A stretch of 64,000 nt of DNA from Kitasatospora sp. NA04385 (GCF_013364235.1 NZ_CP054919.1:6551058-6615057), one strand, 5' to 3'; positions 24,901 to 33,859 are shown, counted from the stretch's first letter. Made by a program: numbers and translations. Notes: generated from the sequence alone by a model not told the origin.

Positions 24901-26104
24901 AGAGCGTGCTCCAGACCGGGGAGGCGACCAGGGCGGACAGCTGGTCGGGGGTCAGCACGGGGTCGCCGGGCCGCTCGCCGTCACGTCCGGTGCCGGAGTT
25001 CCAGATCCGGACGCTCACCTCGGTGCCGTCGGGGAGCAGCGCGTCGGCGACGTAGCCGCCGTTGGCGGCGTGCTGGACGCCGCCGAGGGTGGTGGTGGCG
25101 CTGACCAGGGTGCCGTCCGGGCGGCGGTCGGTGCTGCGGTGCATGGCGGAGAAGGTGCGCTGCGGGTCGGCCGGGTAGCTGGTGCGCCAGCCGGGGGTGA
25201 CGCTGAGCAGCAGGGCGCTGGTGCGGCCGTTCGCGGTGACGTCGACCCGGATCCGGCCGGGCAGGTCGGTCGCGGTGCGGCCGGTGTCGAGGTGGACGTC
25301 CTTCAGCAGCGGGGTCAGGGCGGCGAGCATCCGGTCGCCGGCCGGGGCGGGCCGGGCCGGAGGCCGGGAGGGGGCGGGGCCCAGCGGGCCGAACACCCAC
25401 TGCCACTGCGCGGCGGTCGCGATCTCGGTCAACTCGTTCTGGTCCAGCGGGAGTTCCTGGACGGTCCGGTCGGCGGCGACCTCCTGGACCCGTACCTGGC
25501 GGCCGTTGGCCAGGGTGTACACCACGCTCAGGCTGTGCTCGTCGGTGCCGGGGCCGCCGTAGCCGGTGGTCAGCAGGCGCGAGCCGTCGGGGCGGGTGGC
25601 GGGGTCGCAGGTGGCGCTGCCGGGGACGATCGGTTCGTAGCACAGCAGCCGCTGGGCGTCGGTGGTGACGGGGGAGGCCACCAGGTCGATCGCCAGCAGG
25701 AGTTGGACCCGGCCGCCGCGGCCGTCGTCGTAGCCGAGGTACGCCTGCGGGACCACCCCGGGCCGGTTCGGATCGGGGGCCAGGCCCTGCCCGTCGCTGA
25801 CGGTGCCCCCCGACGGCAGCAGCGCGGTCAGGGTGCCCAGCATGAACGCGTCGTCGACCCGGGGCGGCGTCGGGGCGGCGGCCTGGGCAGACGGCTTCGC
25901 GCGGTCGGGCAGCAGGCTGGGGACGGCCCCGGCGGCGGCGACCAGGACCACCGCCGAGGCGACGCCGATCCGGCGGCGCAGCACGCGGCGGCGGCCGCGC
26001 CGCTCGGCGCGCAGCGCGAACTCCCGGGCGGGCACGGCGGGCGCCAGTTCGGCGCCGGCCCGCAGGACGCGGGCGAAGTCTTCTTCTTCGGAAGGCGAGG
26101 GCAT
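24899..26104 (-). CDS. Membrane-anchored partner of a SigE-type sigma factor
   Basis: 401 residues. A short acidic N-terminus (PSPSEEEDFARVLRAGAEL) and a basic RAERRGRRRVLRRRI stretch precede one membrane helix (GVASAVVLVAAAGAVPSLL, about 46-64); the remaining 330 residues are predicted outside. This is the layout of CU044_5270-like proteins, which follow SigE-family sigma genes and may act as anti-sigma factors or surface sensors. The outer part has repeated beta-type segments and one Cys pair (LLCYEP...ATCDP). It lies 87 bases behind the sigma gene on the same strand. No HRxxxCxxC zinc anti-sigma motif is visible. Confidence 0.7.
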   Translation of the reverse strand: MPSPSEEEDFARVLRAGAELAPAVPAREFALRAERRGRRRVLRRRIGVASAVVLVAAAGAVPSLLPDRAKPSAQAAAPTPPRVDDAFMLGTLTALLPSGGTVSDGQGLAPDPNRPGVVPQAYLGYDDGRGGRVQLLLAIDLVASPVTTDAQRLLCYEPIVPGSATCDPATRPDGSRLLTTGYGGPGTDEHSLSVVYTLANGRQVRVQEVAADRTVQELPLDQNELTEIATAAQWQWVFGPLGPAPSRPPARPAPAGDRMLAALTPLLKDVHLDTGRTATDLPGRIRVDVTANGRTSALLLSVTPGWRTSYPADPQRTFSAMHRSTDRRPDGTLVSATTTLGGVQHAANGGYVADALLPDGTEVSVRIWNSGTGRDGERPGDPVLTPDQLSALVASPVWSTL

Positions 26105-26163
26105 GGCGGGCTCCGTGGCGTGCGGTGAGGGAGGTGCGGGGCGGGTCCGGGGGCGGGGCGCGG

Positions 26164-26203
26164 CTTCAGGGGCGCGGTTTCAGGGGCGGGTTCAGGAGCG
26201 GGC
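26164..26203 (-). repeat. Triplicated stop-codon region of the sigma gene
   Basis: Three imperfect 13-14-bp units containing TTCAGGGGCGG (TTCAGGAGCGG in the last) place three TGA-containing copies in a row on the minus strand, the first being the sigma factor stop at 26192-26194. Confidence 0.6.
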
Positions 26204-26719
26204 GAGGTCGTCGAACTGGTCGCCCAGGCGGGTGCGCAGCCGGGCCAGGGCCCGGGAGGCGCGCGACCGGACGGCGCTGGAGGTCAGCCGCAGCGCGTGG
26301 GCGGTCTCCTCGACGTCGAGGTCCTCCCAGTACCGCAGGACGAGCACGGCCCGGTCCTGCTGCGGGAGTTCGGCGAGCGCGCCGAGCAGGGCGATCCGCA
26401 GCGCGGGATCGTCCCGGGGCGCGGCGGTCTCGGCGAAGGTGTCGGTGACGTGCTCGCTGCTGCTGCGCCGGCGCCGGTGGCTGAGGAAGGTGTTGACCAG
26501 GACGGTGCGGGCGTACCCGGCCGGGTTCTCCATCCGGGAGATCCGGCGCCAGCTCCCGTACAGCTTGCCGAGCGCCTCCTGGGCGAGGTCCTCGGCGAGG
26601 TGGGCGTCACCGCCGGTCAGCAGGTACGCGGTGCGCACCAGATGGCGGGACCGGGCGGCCGCGAAGTCCCGGAACTCCAGGGGGCCGCCTTCGGCTCCGG
26701 TGGTCGTCGAGCTGTCCAT
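26192..26719 (-). CDS. ECF sigma factor, SigE/SigE70 family
   Basis: 175 residues. Region 2 (FRDFAAARSRHLVRTAYLLTGGDAHLAEDLAQEALGKLYGSW) and region 4 (LAELPQQDRAVLVLRYWEDLDVEETAHALRLTSSAVRSRASRALARLRTRLG) are both complete, with no region 3, as in extracytoplasmic-function sigma factors. The residue pattern fits the SigE-family group common in streptomycetes. AGAGGGG precedes the ATG. The membrane protein downstream on the same strand is the likely signalling partner. It is divergent from the MFS exporter at 26838 with 118 bases between, so both promoters share that gap. Confidence 0.88.
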   Translation of the reverse strand: MDSSTTTGAEGGPLEFRDFAAARSRHLVRTAYLLTGGDAHLAEDLAQEALGKLYGSWRRISRMENPAGYARTVLVNTFLSHRRRRSSSEHVTDTFAETAAPRDDPALRIALLGALAELPQQDRAVLVLRYWEDLDVEETAHALRLTSSAVRSRASRALARLRTRLGDQFDDLARS

Positions 26720-26837
26720 GCCCCTCTAACGCGGCGGGCCCGTCCGCTTGTCGCACCATCGGCTGATCGTGCGTCGGCGTGTCGTCCGGCCGGGGTGTCG
26801 GGACGGGCAAAGCGGGACGAAATGTGACGATGCCGGG

Positions 26838-28901
26838 GTGACCACCACCAGCGAAGTCAGCCAGGCGGCCCCGCCCGTCCTCGACCGTCGGCAGCGGAAC
26901 GTCGTGTTCGGCACCATCATGCTGGGCATGCTGCTGGCCGCCCTCGACCAGACCATCGTCGGCACCGCGCTGCCCACCATCGTGGCGGACCTCGGCGGGG
27001 CCTCCCACATGTCCTGGGTGGTGACCTCCTACCTGCTGGCGGAGACCGTCACCACCGCCCTGGTCGGCAAGATGGGCGACCTGTTCGGCCGCAAGGTGGT
27101 CTTCCAGGTCTCGGCGATCGTCTTCATCGTCGGCTCGTTCCTGTGCGGCCTGTCCACCAACATGCTGCTGCTGATCATCTGGCGCGCCGTCCAGGGCGTC
27201 GGCGCCGGCGGCCTGATGGTCACCTCGATGGCGCTGATCGCCGACGTCATCCCGCTGCGCGAACGCGGCAAGTACCAGGGCGCGATCGGCGCGGTCTTCG
27301 GCGTGGCCACCGTGGTCGGCCCGCTGCTCGGCGGCCTGTTCACCGACCACCTGTCCTGGCGCTGGGCGTTCTACGTGAACGTGCCGATCGCGGTCGTGGT
27401 GGTCATCGCCGCCGCCCGGAACATCCCGGTGGTCAAGTCCGGCGTCCGCCCGGTCATCGACTACCTGGGCATCACCCTGGTGGCGATCGGCGCCAGCGCC
27501 CTCATCCTGGCCACCAGTTGGGGCGGCAACGAGTACGCCTGGGGCTCGGCCGTGATCATCGGCCTGTTCGCGGCCGGCGTCGTCGCGCTCGCGCTGTTCT
27601 GCTGGGCCGAGACCCGGGCCGCCCAACCCACCCTGCCGATGCGGCTGTTCCGCAACCAGGTGTTCACCGTCTGCTCGATCCTCAGCTTCATCGTCGGCTT
27701 CGCCATGCTCGGCGCGCTCACCTTCCTGCCGACCTTCCTGCAGTACGTCGACGGCGACTCGGCGACCGTCTCCGGCGTGCGCACCCTGCCGATGGTGCTC
27801 GGCCTGCTGATCGCCTCGATCTTCTCCGGCAACGTGGTCTCCAAGACCGGCAAGTACCGGTTCTTCCCGATCATCGGCTCGGTGGTGATGGGCGTCGGCC
27901 TGTACCTGCTCTCGCTGCTGGACGTCGGCACCAGCGCCTGGCTGGCCAGCGTCTACATGTTCGTGCTCGGCACCGGCATCGGCCTGTCCATGCAGGTGCT
28001 CACCATCGCCGTGCAGAACACCGTCGACTACGCCGACCTGGGCACCGCCACCTCCGGCGTCACCTTCTTCCGCACCCTCGGCTCCTCGTTCGGCACCGCC
28101 GTCTTCGGCACCATCTACACCAACTCGCTGAAGACCAACCTGGCCGCGGGCGTCGCCGAGGCCGCCCGGGCCACCGGCGCCGACCCGCAGCAGCTCGCCG
28201 CCGCCGCGCAGAGCCCGCACGGCGTCCACGGCCTGCCCCCCGAGCAGGCCGCGCCGGTCATCCAGGCGTACGCCGACTCGCTGCACACCGTCTTCCTGTG
28301 GACCGTCCCGGTCGCCGTGGTCGGCTTCGTGGTCGCGCTCTTCCTCAAGCAGGTCAAGCTCCGCGACTCCGCCCGGGCCAGCTCCGCCGACATGGGCGAG
28401 GGCTTCGCCCAGCCCTCCTCCGGCGACTCCTCCCGGGTCCTGGAACTCTCGGTGGCCAAACTCCTCGGTACCGCCGGGCTCGACACCGCCCGGCAGGTCC
28501 TCGACTCCTCCGGCACCCGGCTCGACGTGGCCGGCGGCTGGGCCGTCATGCAGGTCGAACTCTTCACCCGCACCGTCGGCCACGCCAGCCTCAACCTGAT
28601 CGCCGCCCGCCGCCGCATCCCCCCGGAGGTCCTCCAGCCGGTGTTCGACCGGATGGTCGTCGAGGGCTTCCTGGAGGCCAGCAACGGCTTCTACCAGCAC
28701 ACCGAGGCCGGACGGCGGGAGGCCGCGACCATCACCCGGGCCTGGGCGGACTGGCTCAACCACCGCCTGGAGGAGGACCGCGGCCGCCCGCGCAGCGCCG
28801 AACTGCGCGCCGCCGCCGACGCCATCGCCAAGCGCATGATCGCCGAGGACCTCGCCGAAGGGCTGCCGGAGAAGGGCGGCGCGCTCTCCGGCCGCCGCTG
28901 A
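26838..28901 (+). CDS. 14-TM DHA2 drug exporter fused to a C-terminal winged-helix-like domain
   Basis: 687 residues from a GTG. Residues 15-530 are an EmrB/QacA-type MFS exporter: motif C-like ALDQTIVGTALPTIVADLGG, motif A GKMGDLFGRK, WRAVQGVGAGGLM and GVATVVGPLLGG. The normal family length is about 500. After the last helix (TVPVAVVGFVVALFLKQV) comes a 150-residue soluble domain with ADMGEGFAQPS then helices LELSVAKLLGTAG, WAVMQVELFTRTV, IPPEVLQPVFDRMVVEGFLE and a wing-like ASNGFYQHTEAGRREAATI, which looks like a MarR-type winged helix. It may bind substrate or DNA at the membrane. No adjacent TetR or MarR gene regulates it. Confidence 0.85.
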   Translation: MTTTSEVSQAAPPVLDRRQRNVVFGTIMLGMLLAALDQTIVGTALPTIVADLGGASHMSWVVTSYLLAETVTTALVGKMGDLFGRKVVFQVSAIVFIVGSFLCGLSTNMLLLIIWRAVQGVGAGGLMVTSMALIADVIPLRERGKYQGAIGAVFGVATVVGPLLGGLFTDHLSWRWAFYVNVPIAVVVVIAAARNIPVVKSGVRPVIDYLGITLVAIGASALILATSWGGNEYAWGSAVIIGLFAAGVVALALFCWAETRAAQPTLPMRLFRNQVFTVCSILSFIVGFAMLGALTFLPTFLQYVDGDSATVSGVRTLPMVLGLLIASIFSGNVVSKTGKYRFFPIIGSVVMGVGLYLLSLLDVGTSAWLASVYMFVLGTGIGLSMQVLTIAVQNTVDYADLGTATSGVTFFRTLGSSFGTAVFGTIYTNSLKTNLAAGVAEAARATGADPQQLAAAAQSPHGVHGLPPEQAAPVIQAYADSLHTVFLWTVPVAVVGFVVALFLKQVKLRDSARASSADMGEGFAQPSSGDSSRVLELSVAKLLGTAGLDTARQVLDSSGTRLDVAGGWAVMQVELFTRTVGHASLNLIAARRRIPPEVLQPVFDRMVVEGFLEASNGFYQHTEAGRREAATITRAWADWLNHRLEEDRGRPRSAELRAAADAIAKRMIAEDLAEGLPEKGGALSGRR

Positions 28902-28942
28902 CACGGCTGACGCCGCTGACACGGCTGACGCCGCTGACGCCG
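28898..28942 (+). repeat. Tandem 18-bp repeat over the MFS stop codon
   Basis: CTGACACGGCTGACGCCG occurs at 28898-28915 and 28916-28933, followed by a half unit to 28942. The exporter TGA (28899-28901) is in the first unit. Confidence 0.8.
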
Positions 28943-29024
28943 CGTCACTGCTCCGCCTCGGTCCGCCCCGCCCCGTTTCGCGGAGATCCACTGCGGGGCG
29001 GGGCCGTCTCCTAGGCTTCTCCCC

Positions 29025-30017
29025 ATGCTCCTGTACGCCCTCGCGCTCGTCACCCTGCTGCTGTTCGTCATCGGCATGCTGCGCGACCGGCGTCGCTTCG
29101 GCAACGCCGTCTGCCTCGGGCTCTCCGTCGCCCTGTTCGCCCTGGCCCTGCTCGGCACCCTGCACCGGGCCGACTCGGTCGCCGCCGAGACCGTCCTGAT
29201 CATCGTGGTGCTCACCCCCGCACTGGGCAGCCTGGTCCTCGCCGGACTGCTCATCGCCAACGGCCTCAAGACGGTCCGCAAGGAGGGCCGCAGCCTCGGC
29301 AGCCTGCTCGCCCTGCTGTGCGGCCTCGGCATCCTGGCCGTCTTCGCCCTGCTGCTGGCCGCGACCCGGGCCGACTCCGAGGCGCTGGTGGTCGTCGCCC
29401 GCACCGTCTTCGTGGTCGCCTGCTACCTGTCCTTCCTCTTCGCCTGCTTCGTCGGCTACGCCTACCTGTACGGCCGCCTGACCCCGCGCGAGGACGTCGA
29501 CTACGTGGTCGTCCTCGGCACCGGCCTGCTCGACGGCAGCCGCGTCCCGCCGCTGCTCGCCAGCCGCCTGGAGCGCGGCCGCCGCCTGTACGACCGGCAG
29601 GTCGACCGGGGCCGCTCCCCGCTGCTGGTCACCTCCGGCGGCAAGGGCTCCGACGAACAGCTCCCCGAGTCCCACGCGATGGCCGACTACCTGGTCGAAC
29701 GCGGCTTCCCCGCCGACCGGATCGTCCGCGAGGACCGCTCCCGCACCACCGAGGAGAACCTCCGCTTCAGCCACGCGATCATGGAGGCCGCCGACCCCGA
29801 CTACCGCTGCGTCGTCGTCACCAACAACTTCCACGCCTTCCGGGCCGCCGTCTTCGCCCGCCGCGAGGGCGTCCACGGCCACGTCGTCGGCTCGCCCACC
29901 GCCGCGTACTTCTGGCCCAGCGCGACCATCCGCGAGTTCGTCGCCGTGCTCGTGATCTACCGGTGGGCCAACCTCGCGGTGGGCACCCTGCTGGTGCTGG
30001 AGTCGCTCAGCTTCTGA
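29025..30017 (+). CDS. YdcF/DUF218 family membrane protein
   Basis: 330 residues. Five or so N-terminal membrane helices (1-150) precede a DUF218 domain: YVVVLGTGLLDGSRVPPLLASRLERGRRLYD (about 162-195), LLVTSGGKGSDEQLPESHAMADYLVERGFP, REDRSRTTEENLRFS and VTNNFHAFRAAVFARREG. DUF218 includes SanA and ElyC, linked to envelope integrity and vancomycin tolerance; the acidic/His residues of the SGG...E and TTEEN motifs are likely catalytic or metal-binding. TAGGCT at 29012-29017 ends 7 bases from the ATG and no ribosome binding site is seen, so translation is probably leaderless. The last 11 bases overlap the convergent methyltransferase gene. Confidence 0.85.
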   Translation: MLLYALALVTLLLFVIGMLRDRRRFGNAVCLGLSVALFALALLGTLHRADSVAAETVLIIVVLTPALGSLVLAGLLIANGLKTVRKEGRSLGSLLALLCGLGILAVFALLLAATRADSEALVVVARTVFVVACYLSFLFACFVGYAYLYGRLTPREDVDYVVVLGTGLLDGSRVPPLLASRLERGRRLYDRQVDRGRSPLLVTSGGKGSDEQLPESHAMADYLVERGFPADRIVREDRSRTTEENLRFSHAIMEAADPDYRCVVVTNNFHAFRAAVFARREGVHGHVVGSPTAAYFWPSATIREFVAVLVIYRWANLAVGTLLVLESLSF

Positions 30018-30744
30018 GCGCCCCTCGACCCTCCTCGACCAGTTCCAGCATCGACACCGGCAGCCACGGTCCGCCGTACCAGTACGCCGGGCCGAGGTCG
30101 CGGACGGTGCCCGCGCCCAGGTGGGCGGCGTAGCGGCGGACCATCGGCGCGATGTCGGCGAGCAGCAGCCGCCCGCCCGGGCGCAGCACGCGCCGCGCCT
30201 CGTCCACGGCGCGCAGCCGGGCCGCCACGGTGGGGATGTTGTGGATCACCAGGGCGGAGGTGACCAGGTCGAAATCCGCGTCGGGGAAGGGCAGTTCGGT
30301 GATGTCGGCGGTGTGCACCTCGATCCGGTCCCGGACGCCGGCCGCGGTGGCGTTGGCCCAGGTCGCGTCCGGGGTGTTGCCGCTCTGGTCCTTCGACGCC
30401 CACAGGTCCACCCCCACCGCCCGGCCGCGCGGCAGCCGCCGCGCCGTACCGACCAGCACCATGCCCCGGCCGCACCCCAGGTCCAGCGCCCGTTCGTCGC
30501 CGCGCAGCCCCAGCGCGTCCAACTCCCGCTCCCACACCCGGAACTTGCCGTGCAGCGTGGTGTGCAGGTACACCCCCGCCTGCGCCAGCAGCCCGGCCCC
30601 CAGCCCGGCCACCGCCGCCCGGCCGCGGAACGGGCGGGCGGCGGCCGCGAGCGTGCAGGCCGCGCCGAGGGCGGAGGTCGAGGCGACGAAACCGGGCGCG
30701 TCGACGCCGTAGCGGGACAGGGAGGTGAACAGGTTCTCGGTCAT
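30007..30744 (-). CDS. SAM-dependent methyltransferase with N-terminal membrane segment
   Basis: 245 residues. A hydrophobic N-terminus (about 20-65, AAVAGLGAGLLAQAGVYLHTTLHG) precedes a class I methyltransferase domain: motif I ALDLGCGRGMVLV (about 88-100), GVDLW acidic loop, HTADITELPFPDADFDLVTSALVIHNI (motif IV) and VLRPGGRLLLADI. It resembles ubiquinone/menaquinone-type small-molecule methyltransferases. An AraC regulator gene lies 56 bases upstream on the same strand, suggesting co-transcription. The 3' end overlaps the YdcF gene by 11 bases in opposite orientation. Confidence 0.8.
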   Translation of the reverse strand: MTENLFTSLSRYGVDAPGFVASTSALGAACTLAAAARPFRGRAAVAGLGAGLLAQAGVYLHTTLHGKFRVWERELDALGLRGDERALDLGCGRGMVLVGTARRLPRGRAVGVDLWASKDQSGNTPDATWANATAAGVRDRIEVHTADITELPFPDADFDLVTSALVIHNIPTVAARLRAVDEARRVLRPGGRLLLADIAPMVRRYAAHLGAGTVRDLGPAYWYGGPWLPVSMLELVEEGRGALRS

Positions 30745-30800
30745 GCCCGCAGTCTCACGGCGGGGGAGCGGGCCGGTCTTGGACGAATGTTCCCGGGGCT

Positions 30801-31619
30801 TCAGCCGCGCAGGTAGCCCGGGGCGGACCAGGCCACCTCGTCCACCGACAGCCACGGCGCGCGGGCCACCGCGGACGGCGTCACCCGGGCGAAATCGGCG
30901 ACCTCCCGGTGCAGGTGGGACTGGTCCGCGTAGCCGGCCTCCGCCGCGACCGCGGCCGGCGGCCGACCCGCCGCCAGCCGGTGCGCCGCGTGGTCGAACC
31001 GCACCAGCCGGGCCGCCTGCTTCGGCGCCGTCCCCACCTGGGCCCGGAACCGGGACCACAGCCGCTTTCGGCTCCACCCCACCTCCGCCGCCAGCGCGTC
31101 CACCCGCGCCGTGCCGTGCGAGCGCGCCAACTCGCCCCAGACGTAGGCCACTTCCGGATCCATCCGGCGGCCCTCCGCCTGCCGCACCGCCAACTCCCCG
31201 GCCACCAGGGCGAACCGGCGCTCCCAGGACGGCTCCGCCCGCAGCCGCTCCTCCAGCCGGACGGCCTCCCGGCCCCACACCTCGTCCCAGCCGACCAGCG
31301 GGCCGCCCGCCGCCGCGAACCCCTCCAGCACCGTGTGCGCCACCACCGGCGACAACCGCACCTGTAGGCACCGCACGTCCCGCCCGCTGCCGCGCAGCCC
31401 CTCCGTCCCCAGCCCGACCACCGCGCTGCCCCGCACCGGCCGCCGGCCGTCCGCGACGGTCAGCGGCCGCTCGCCCAGGTCGATCGCCAGGGTCACCGCC
31501 GGGAACGGCACCACCCCCAGGTCCGCCGCCCCCCGCGCCCGGAAACCCGCCATCGCCACCCCGGGCAGCCGTAAGCCCCGCGACGGGGTCGCGATCTCCC
31601 ACAACGCTGATGGCTGCAC
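30801..31619 (-). CDS. AraC-family transcriptional regulator
   Basis: 272 residues from a GTG. The N-terminal 140 residues are a sensor with beta-rich segments (LGVVPFPAVTLAIDLGERPLTVADG). The C-terminal AraC domain starts around 165 (VWGELARSHGTARVDALAAEVGWSRKRLWSRFRAQVGTAPKQAARLVRFDHA) and has a second HTH (PAAVAAEAGYADQSHLHREVADFARVTPSAVARA). It is followed 56 bases later by the methyltransferase gene on the same strand, its likely target or operon partner. Confidence 0.85.
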   Translation of the reverse strand: MQPSALWEIATPSRGLRLPGVAMAGFRARGAADLGVVPFPAVTLAIDLGERPLTVADGRRPVRGSAVVGLGTEGLRGSGRDVRCLQVRLSPVVAHTVLEGFAAAGGPLVGWDEVWGREAVRLEERLRAEPSWERRFALVAGELAVRQAEGRRMDPEVAYVWGELARSHGTARVDALAAEVGWSRKRLWSRFRAQVGTAPKQAARLVRFDHAAHRLAAGRPPAAVAAEAGYADQSHLHREVADFARVTPSAVARAPWLSVDEVAWSAPGYLRG

Positions 31620-31653
31620 GGTTCCAGCGTAGGCAGACGCAAGGGGGACGGAC

Positions 31654-31806
31654 CAGGGGCCCGGGGAGCGGCGGGCTCGTGCTGCTGACGGCCGGAGCCC
31701 GTCGGAACGTTCGTGCTGCTGTGTGCAGTGAACAGAACCAGAAGCCGATGACCGCCACGGCAGTGAACCCGCAGCAGCCTGGGCCCCGCCGTTCCCCGGG
31801 CCCCTG
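31654..31806. repeat. 153-bp element with 22-bp terminal inverted repeats
   Basis: Bases 31654-31675 and 31785-31806 are inverted copies with one mismatch; the left arm starts CAGGGGCCCGGGGAGCGG. The 109-base interior has paired short repeats (GTGCTGCTG twice, GCAGTGAAC twice). No target-site duplication is obvious. It fills the gap between the AraC gene and the ROK gene and ends 6 bases from the ROK stop. Confidence 0.6.
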
Positions 31807-31812
31807 AACGCG

Positions 31813-32751
31813 CTAATGCCGCAGGGCGGCCGCGGCCGCGCCGATCAGGCCGGCGTCGGGGCCGAAGCGGGCGGGGTGGAGGTGGATGCCGCGGGTGAAG
31901 GGGAGGCCCGCGTAGTGGGTGAGGTGGCGGGCCAGCGGGTCGAAGAGCAGGGGGCCGGACTGGGCGACGCCGCCGCCGATGACGACCGCCTGGAGTTCGA
32001 CCAGGGCGGCGGTGCCCGCGATCGCGGCGGCCAGGGCCCGGGCGGCCAGGTCGAACGCGGCGAGGGCGGCGCCGTCGCCGGTGCGGGCGGAGTCGGCGAC
32101 GGCCCGGGCGGTGAGCGGGCTGCCCTCGGCGGGGCGCCAGCCGGCCGCGCGGGCGTGCCGGACGATCGCGGGGCCGCTGGCCAGCCCCTCCAGGCAGCCG
32201 CGGCCGCCGCACGGGCAGGGCTCGCCGTCCCACTGGACGCTGACGTGGCCGATGTGCCCGGCGTTGCCGCTCGGGCCGGGGTGCACCCGGCCGCCCAGGA
32301 CCAGGCCGCCGCCGACCCCGGTGGAGACCACCATGCACAGCGCGTCCCGGTACCGGGCGGCGGCGCCCAGCCAGTGTTCGGCCTCGGCGAGCGCCACCCC
32401 GTCACCGAGCAGGCGCACCGGCAGCGCGGTGCGCCCGGCGATCCGCCGCACCAGCGGGAAGCCGCGCCAGGACGGGATGTTGACCGGGGAGACGGTGCCC
32501 GCCGCGGTGTCGACCGGCCCCGCGCTGCCCACGCCGACCGCCGCGACGCCCGGCCAGGCCGGGTGCCCCGCGAGCTCCTCCAGCACCCGGGCGACGCCCG
32601 CGAACACCGCCTCGGCGTCCCCGTCCGCGGCCGTCGGACACTCCGCCCGGGCCAGCAGCTCGCCGGAGCCGGTGACGAGCGCACCGGCGGTCTTCGTCCC
32701 GCCGAGATCGACGGCGGCCGCCAACGGCGACGGGAACGGGTCGGCGGCCAC
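31813..32751 (-). CDS. ROK-family sugar kinase
   Basis: 312 residues from a GTG 8 bases after AGGAGG. ROK kinases phosphorylate glucose, fructose, allose or N-acetyl sugars. The ATP loop AAVDLGGTKTAGALV (about 14-28), the phosphate-2 motif MVVSTGVGGGLVLGGRVHPGPSGNAGHIGHV, and the zinc/ROK signature CPCGGRGCLEGLASGPAI (about 178-195) are all present. Asp in LLGDGVALAEAEHWLG is the catalytic base candidate. No N-terminal HTH is present, so it is a kinase and not a ROK repressor. It lies 118 bases behind a PfkB kinase on the same strand; together they could perform successive phosphorylations of a hexose. Confidence 0.85.
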   Translation of the reverse strand: MAADPFPSPLAAAVDLGGTKTAGALVTGSGELLARAECPTAADGDAEAVFAGVARVLEELAGHPAWPGVAAVGVGSAGPVDTAAGTVSPVNIPSWRGFPLVRRIAGRTALPVRLLGDGVALAEAEHWLGAAARYRDALCMVVSTGVGGGLVLGGRVHPGPSGNAGHIGHVSVQWDGEPCPCGGRGCLEGLASGPAIVRHARAAGWRPAEGSPLTARAVADSARTGDGAALAAFDLAARALAAAIAGTAALVELQAVVIGGGVAQSGPLLFDPLARHLTHYAGLPFTRGIHLHPARFGPDAGLIGAAAAALRH

Positions 32752-32770
32752 GGCGCACACCTCCTGACAT

Positions 32771-32796
32771 GTCCGACTCGGTGCGACTTGTCGGAC
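32771..32796. promoter_or_regulatory. GTCCGAC-N12-GTCGGAC inverted repeat before the ROK gene
   Basis: Seven-base perfect arms 20 bases upstream of the ROK start, next to its ribosome binding site. A candidate repressor site for the kinase gene. Confidence 0.4.
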
Positions 32797-32869
32797 TGGC
32801 CAGGCTACCGGAAACCGCAGGTCGACGGCCCCGCGAGGGCCGGGACGGCGGCCCGGGCGCGCGGTCGGC

Positions 32870-33802
32870 TCAGAGGGCCGCCGAGGCGACGCCGCCGAGG
32901 CGGGTGGCGGTGAGGGTGGCGCGCAGGTGGCGGTAGGAGGCGGCGTCGAAGTGGCCGGCCCGGGGGTGTAGGACGGTGGCGGCGGAGAGGGCGACCGCGT
33001 CGGGGAGGACGGCGGGCCAGCCCGCGTTGCCGGAGAGGCCGGCGGCGAGGGCGGCGACCACGGAGTCGCCCGCGCCGGTGGGGTTGCCGGTGACGGCGGC
33101 GGGCGGGGTGCAGCGCCAGGCGCCCTGGCGGTCGACGGCGAGCAGGCCGTCCGGGCCGAGCGAGGCGAGCACCGATTCGGCACCGCGGCGGATCAGCACC
33201 CGGGCGGCGTCCCGGGGGTCGGGCAGGCCGGTGGCGGCGGTGAGTTCGGCGCCGTTCGGCTTGATCACGGTGGGGCGGGCCGGGAGCGCGGCGAGCAGCG
33301 CCGGGCCGTCCGCATCGAGCACCACGGGAATGTCGAACTGCCGTCCCAGGGCGACGAGTTGGCCGTAGCCGTCGGCGGGCGCGCCGGGCGGCAGGCTGCC
33401 GGAGAGGACCAGGACGGCGGCCTGCGGCAGGTGCCGGGCGGTCTCGCCGAGCAGGGCGTCCCACTCGGCGGCGGTCAGCACCGGGCCGGGTTCGTTGAGC
33501 ACGGTGGCGTCCGTGCCGTCCGCGACGGTGACGGTGCGCCGGGTGTCGCCGCCGATCGGCACCTCGGCGTGGTCGAGCCCGGCGGCGGCCAGGTCGGCCC
33601 GGACGGCGTCCCCGGTGGGCCCGCCGAGCGGCAGCACGCAGCGGACGGCCCGCCCCAGCGCGGCGAGCACCCGGGCCACGTTGACGCCCTTGCCGCCCGC
33701 CTGGGCGGCCACCTCGGAGACCCGGTGGCTGGCGTGCGGACGGAAGTCGGGGACGGTGTAGGTGACGTCCAGCGCCGGATTCGGCGTGACGGTGAGGATC
33801 AC
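32870..33802 (-). CDS. 1-phosphofructokinase/tagatose-6-phosphate kinase family (PfkB)
   Basis: 310 residues from a GTG. The N-terminus VILTVTPNPALDVTYTVPD and the first PfkB signature AGGKGVNVARVLAALG (about 36-50) place it in the 1-phosphofructokinase subgroup. The second signature, NPTGAGDSVVAALAAGL (about 246-262), carries the catalytic Asp in GAGD. LSGSLPPGAP and IKPNGAEL are also present. It should make fructose-1,6-bisphosphate or a related ketohexose bisphosphate. No PTS gene is next to it; a DeoR gene is likewise absent, although a dyad overlaps the promoter. The ROK kinase follows on the same strand. Confidence 0.85.
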   Translation of the reverse strand: MILTVTPNPALDVTYTVPDFRPHASHRVSEVAAQAGGKGVNVARVLAALGRAVRCVLPLGGPTGDAVRADLAAAGLDHAEVPIGGDTRRTVTVADGTDATVLNEPGPVLTAAEWDALLGETARHLPQAAVLVLSGSLPPGAPADGYGQLVALGRQFDIPVVLDADGPALLAALPARPTVIKPNGAELTAATGLPDPRDAARVLIRRGAESVLASLGPDGLLAVDRQGAWRCTPPAAVTGNPTGAGDSVVAALAAGLSGNAGWPAVLPDAVALSAATVLHPRAGHFDAASYRHLRATLTATRLGGVASAAL

Positions 33803-33859
33803 GGCGGACGCCCCCCAGGGTGTTCGGTGCTGCTCGCCGGAGCGAGCGAATGACTGAAT

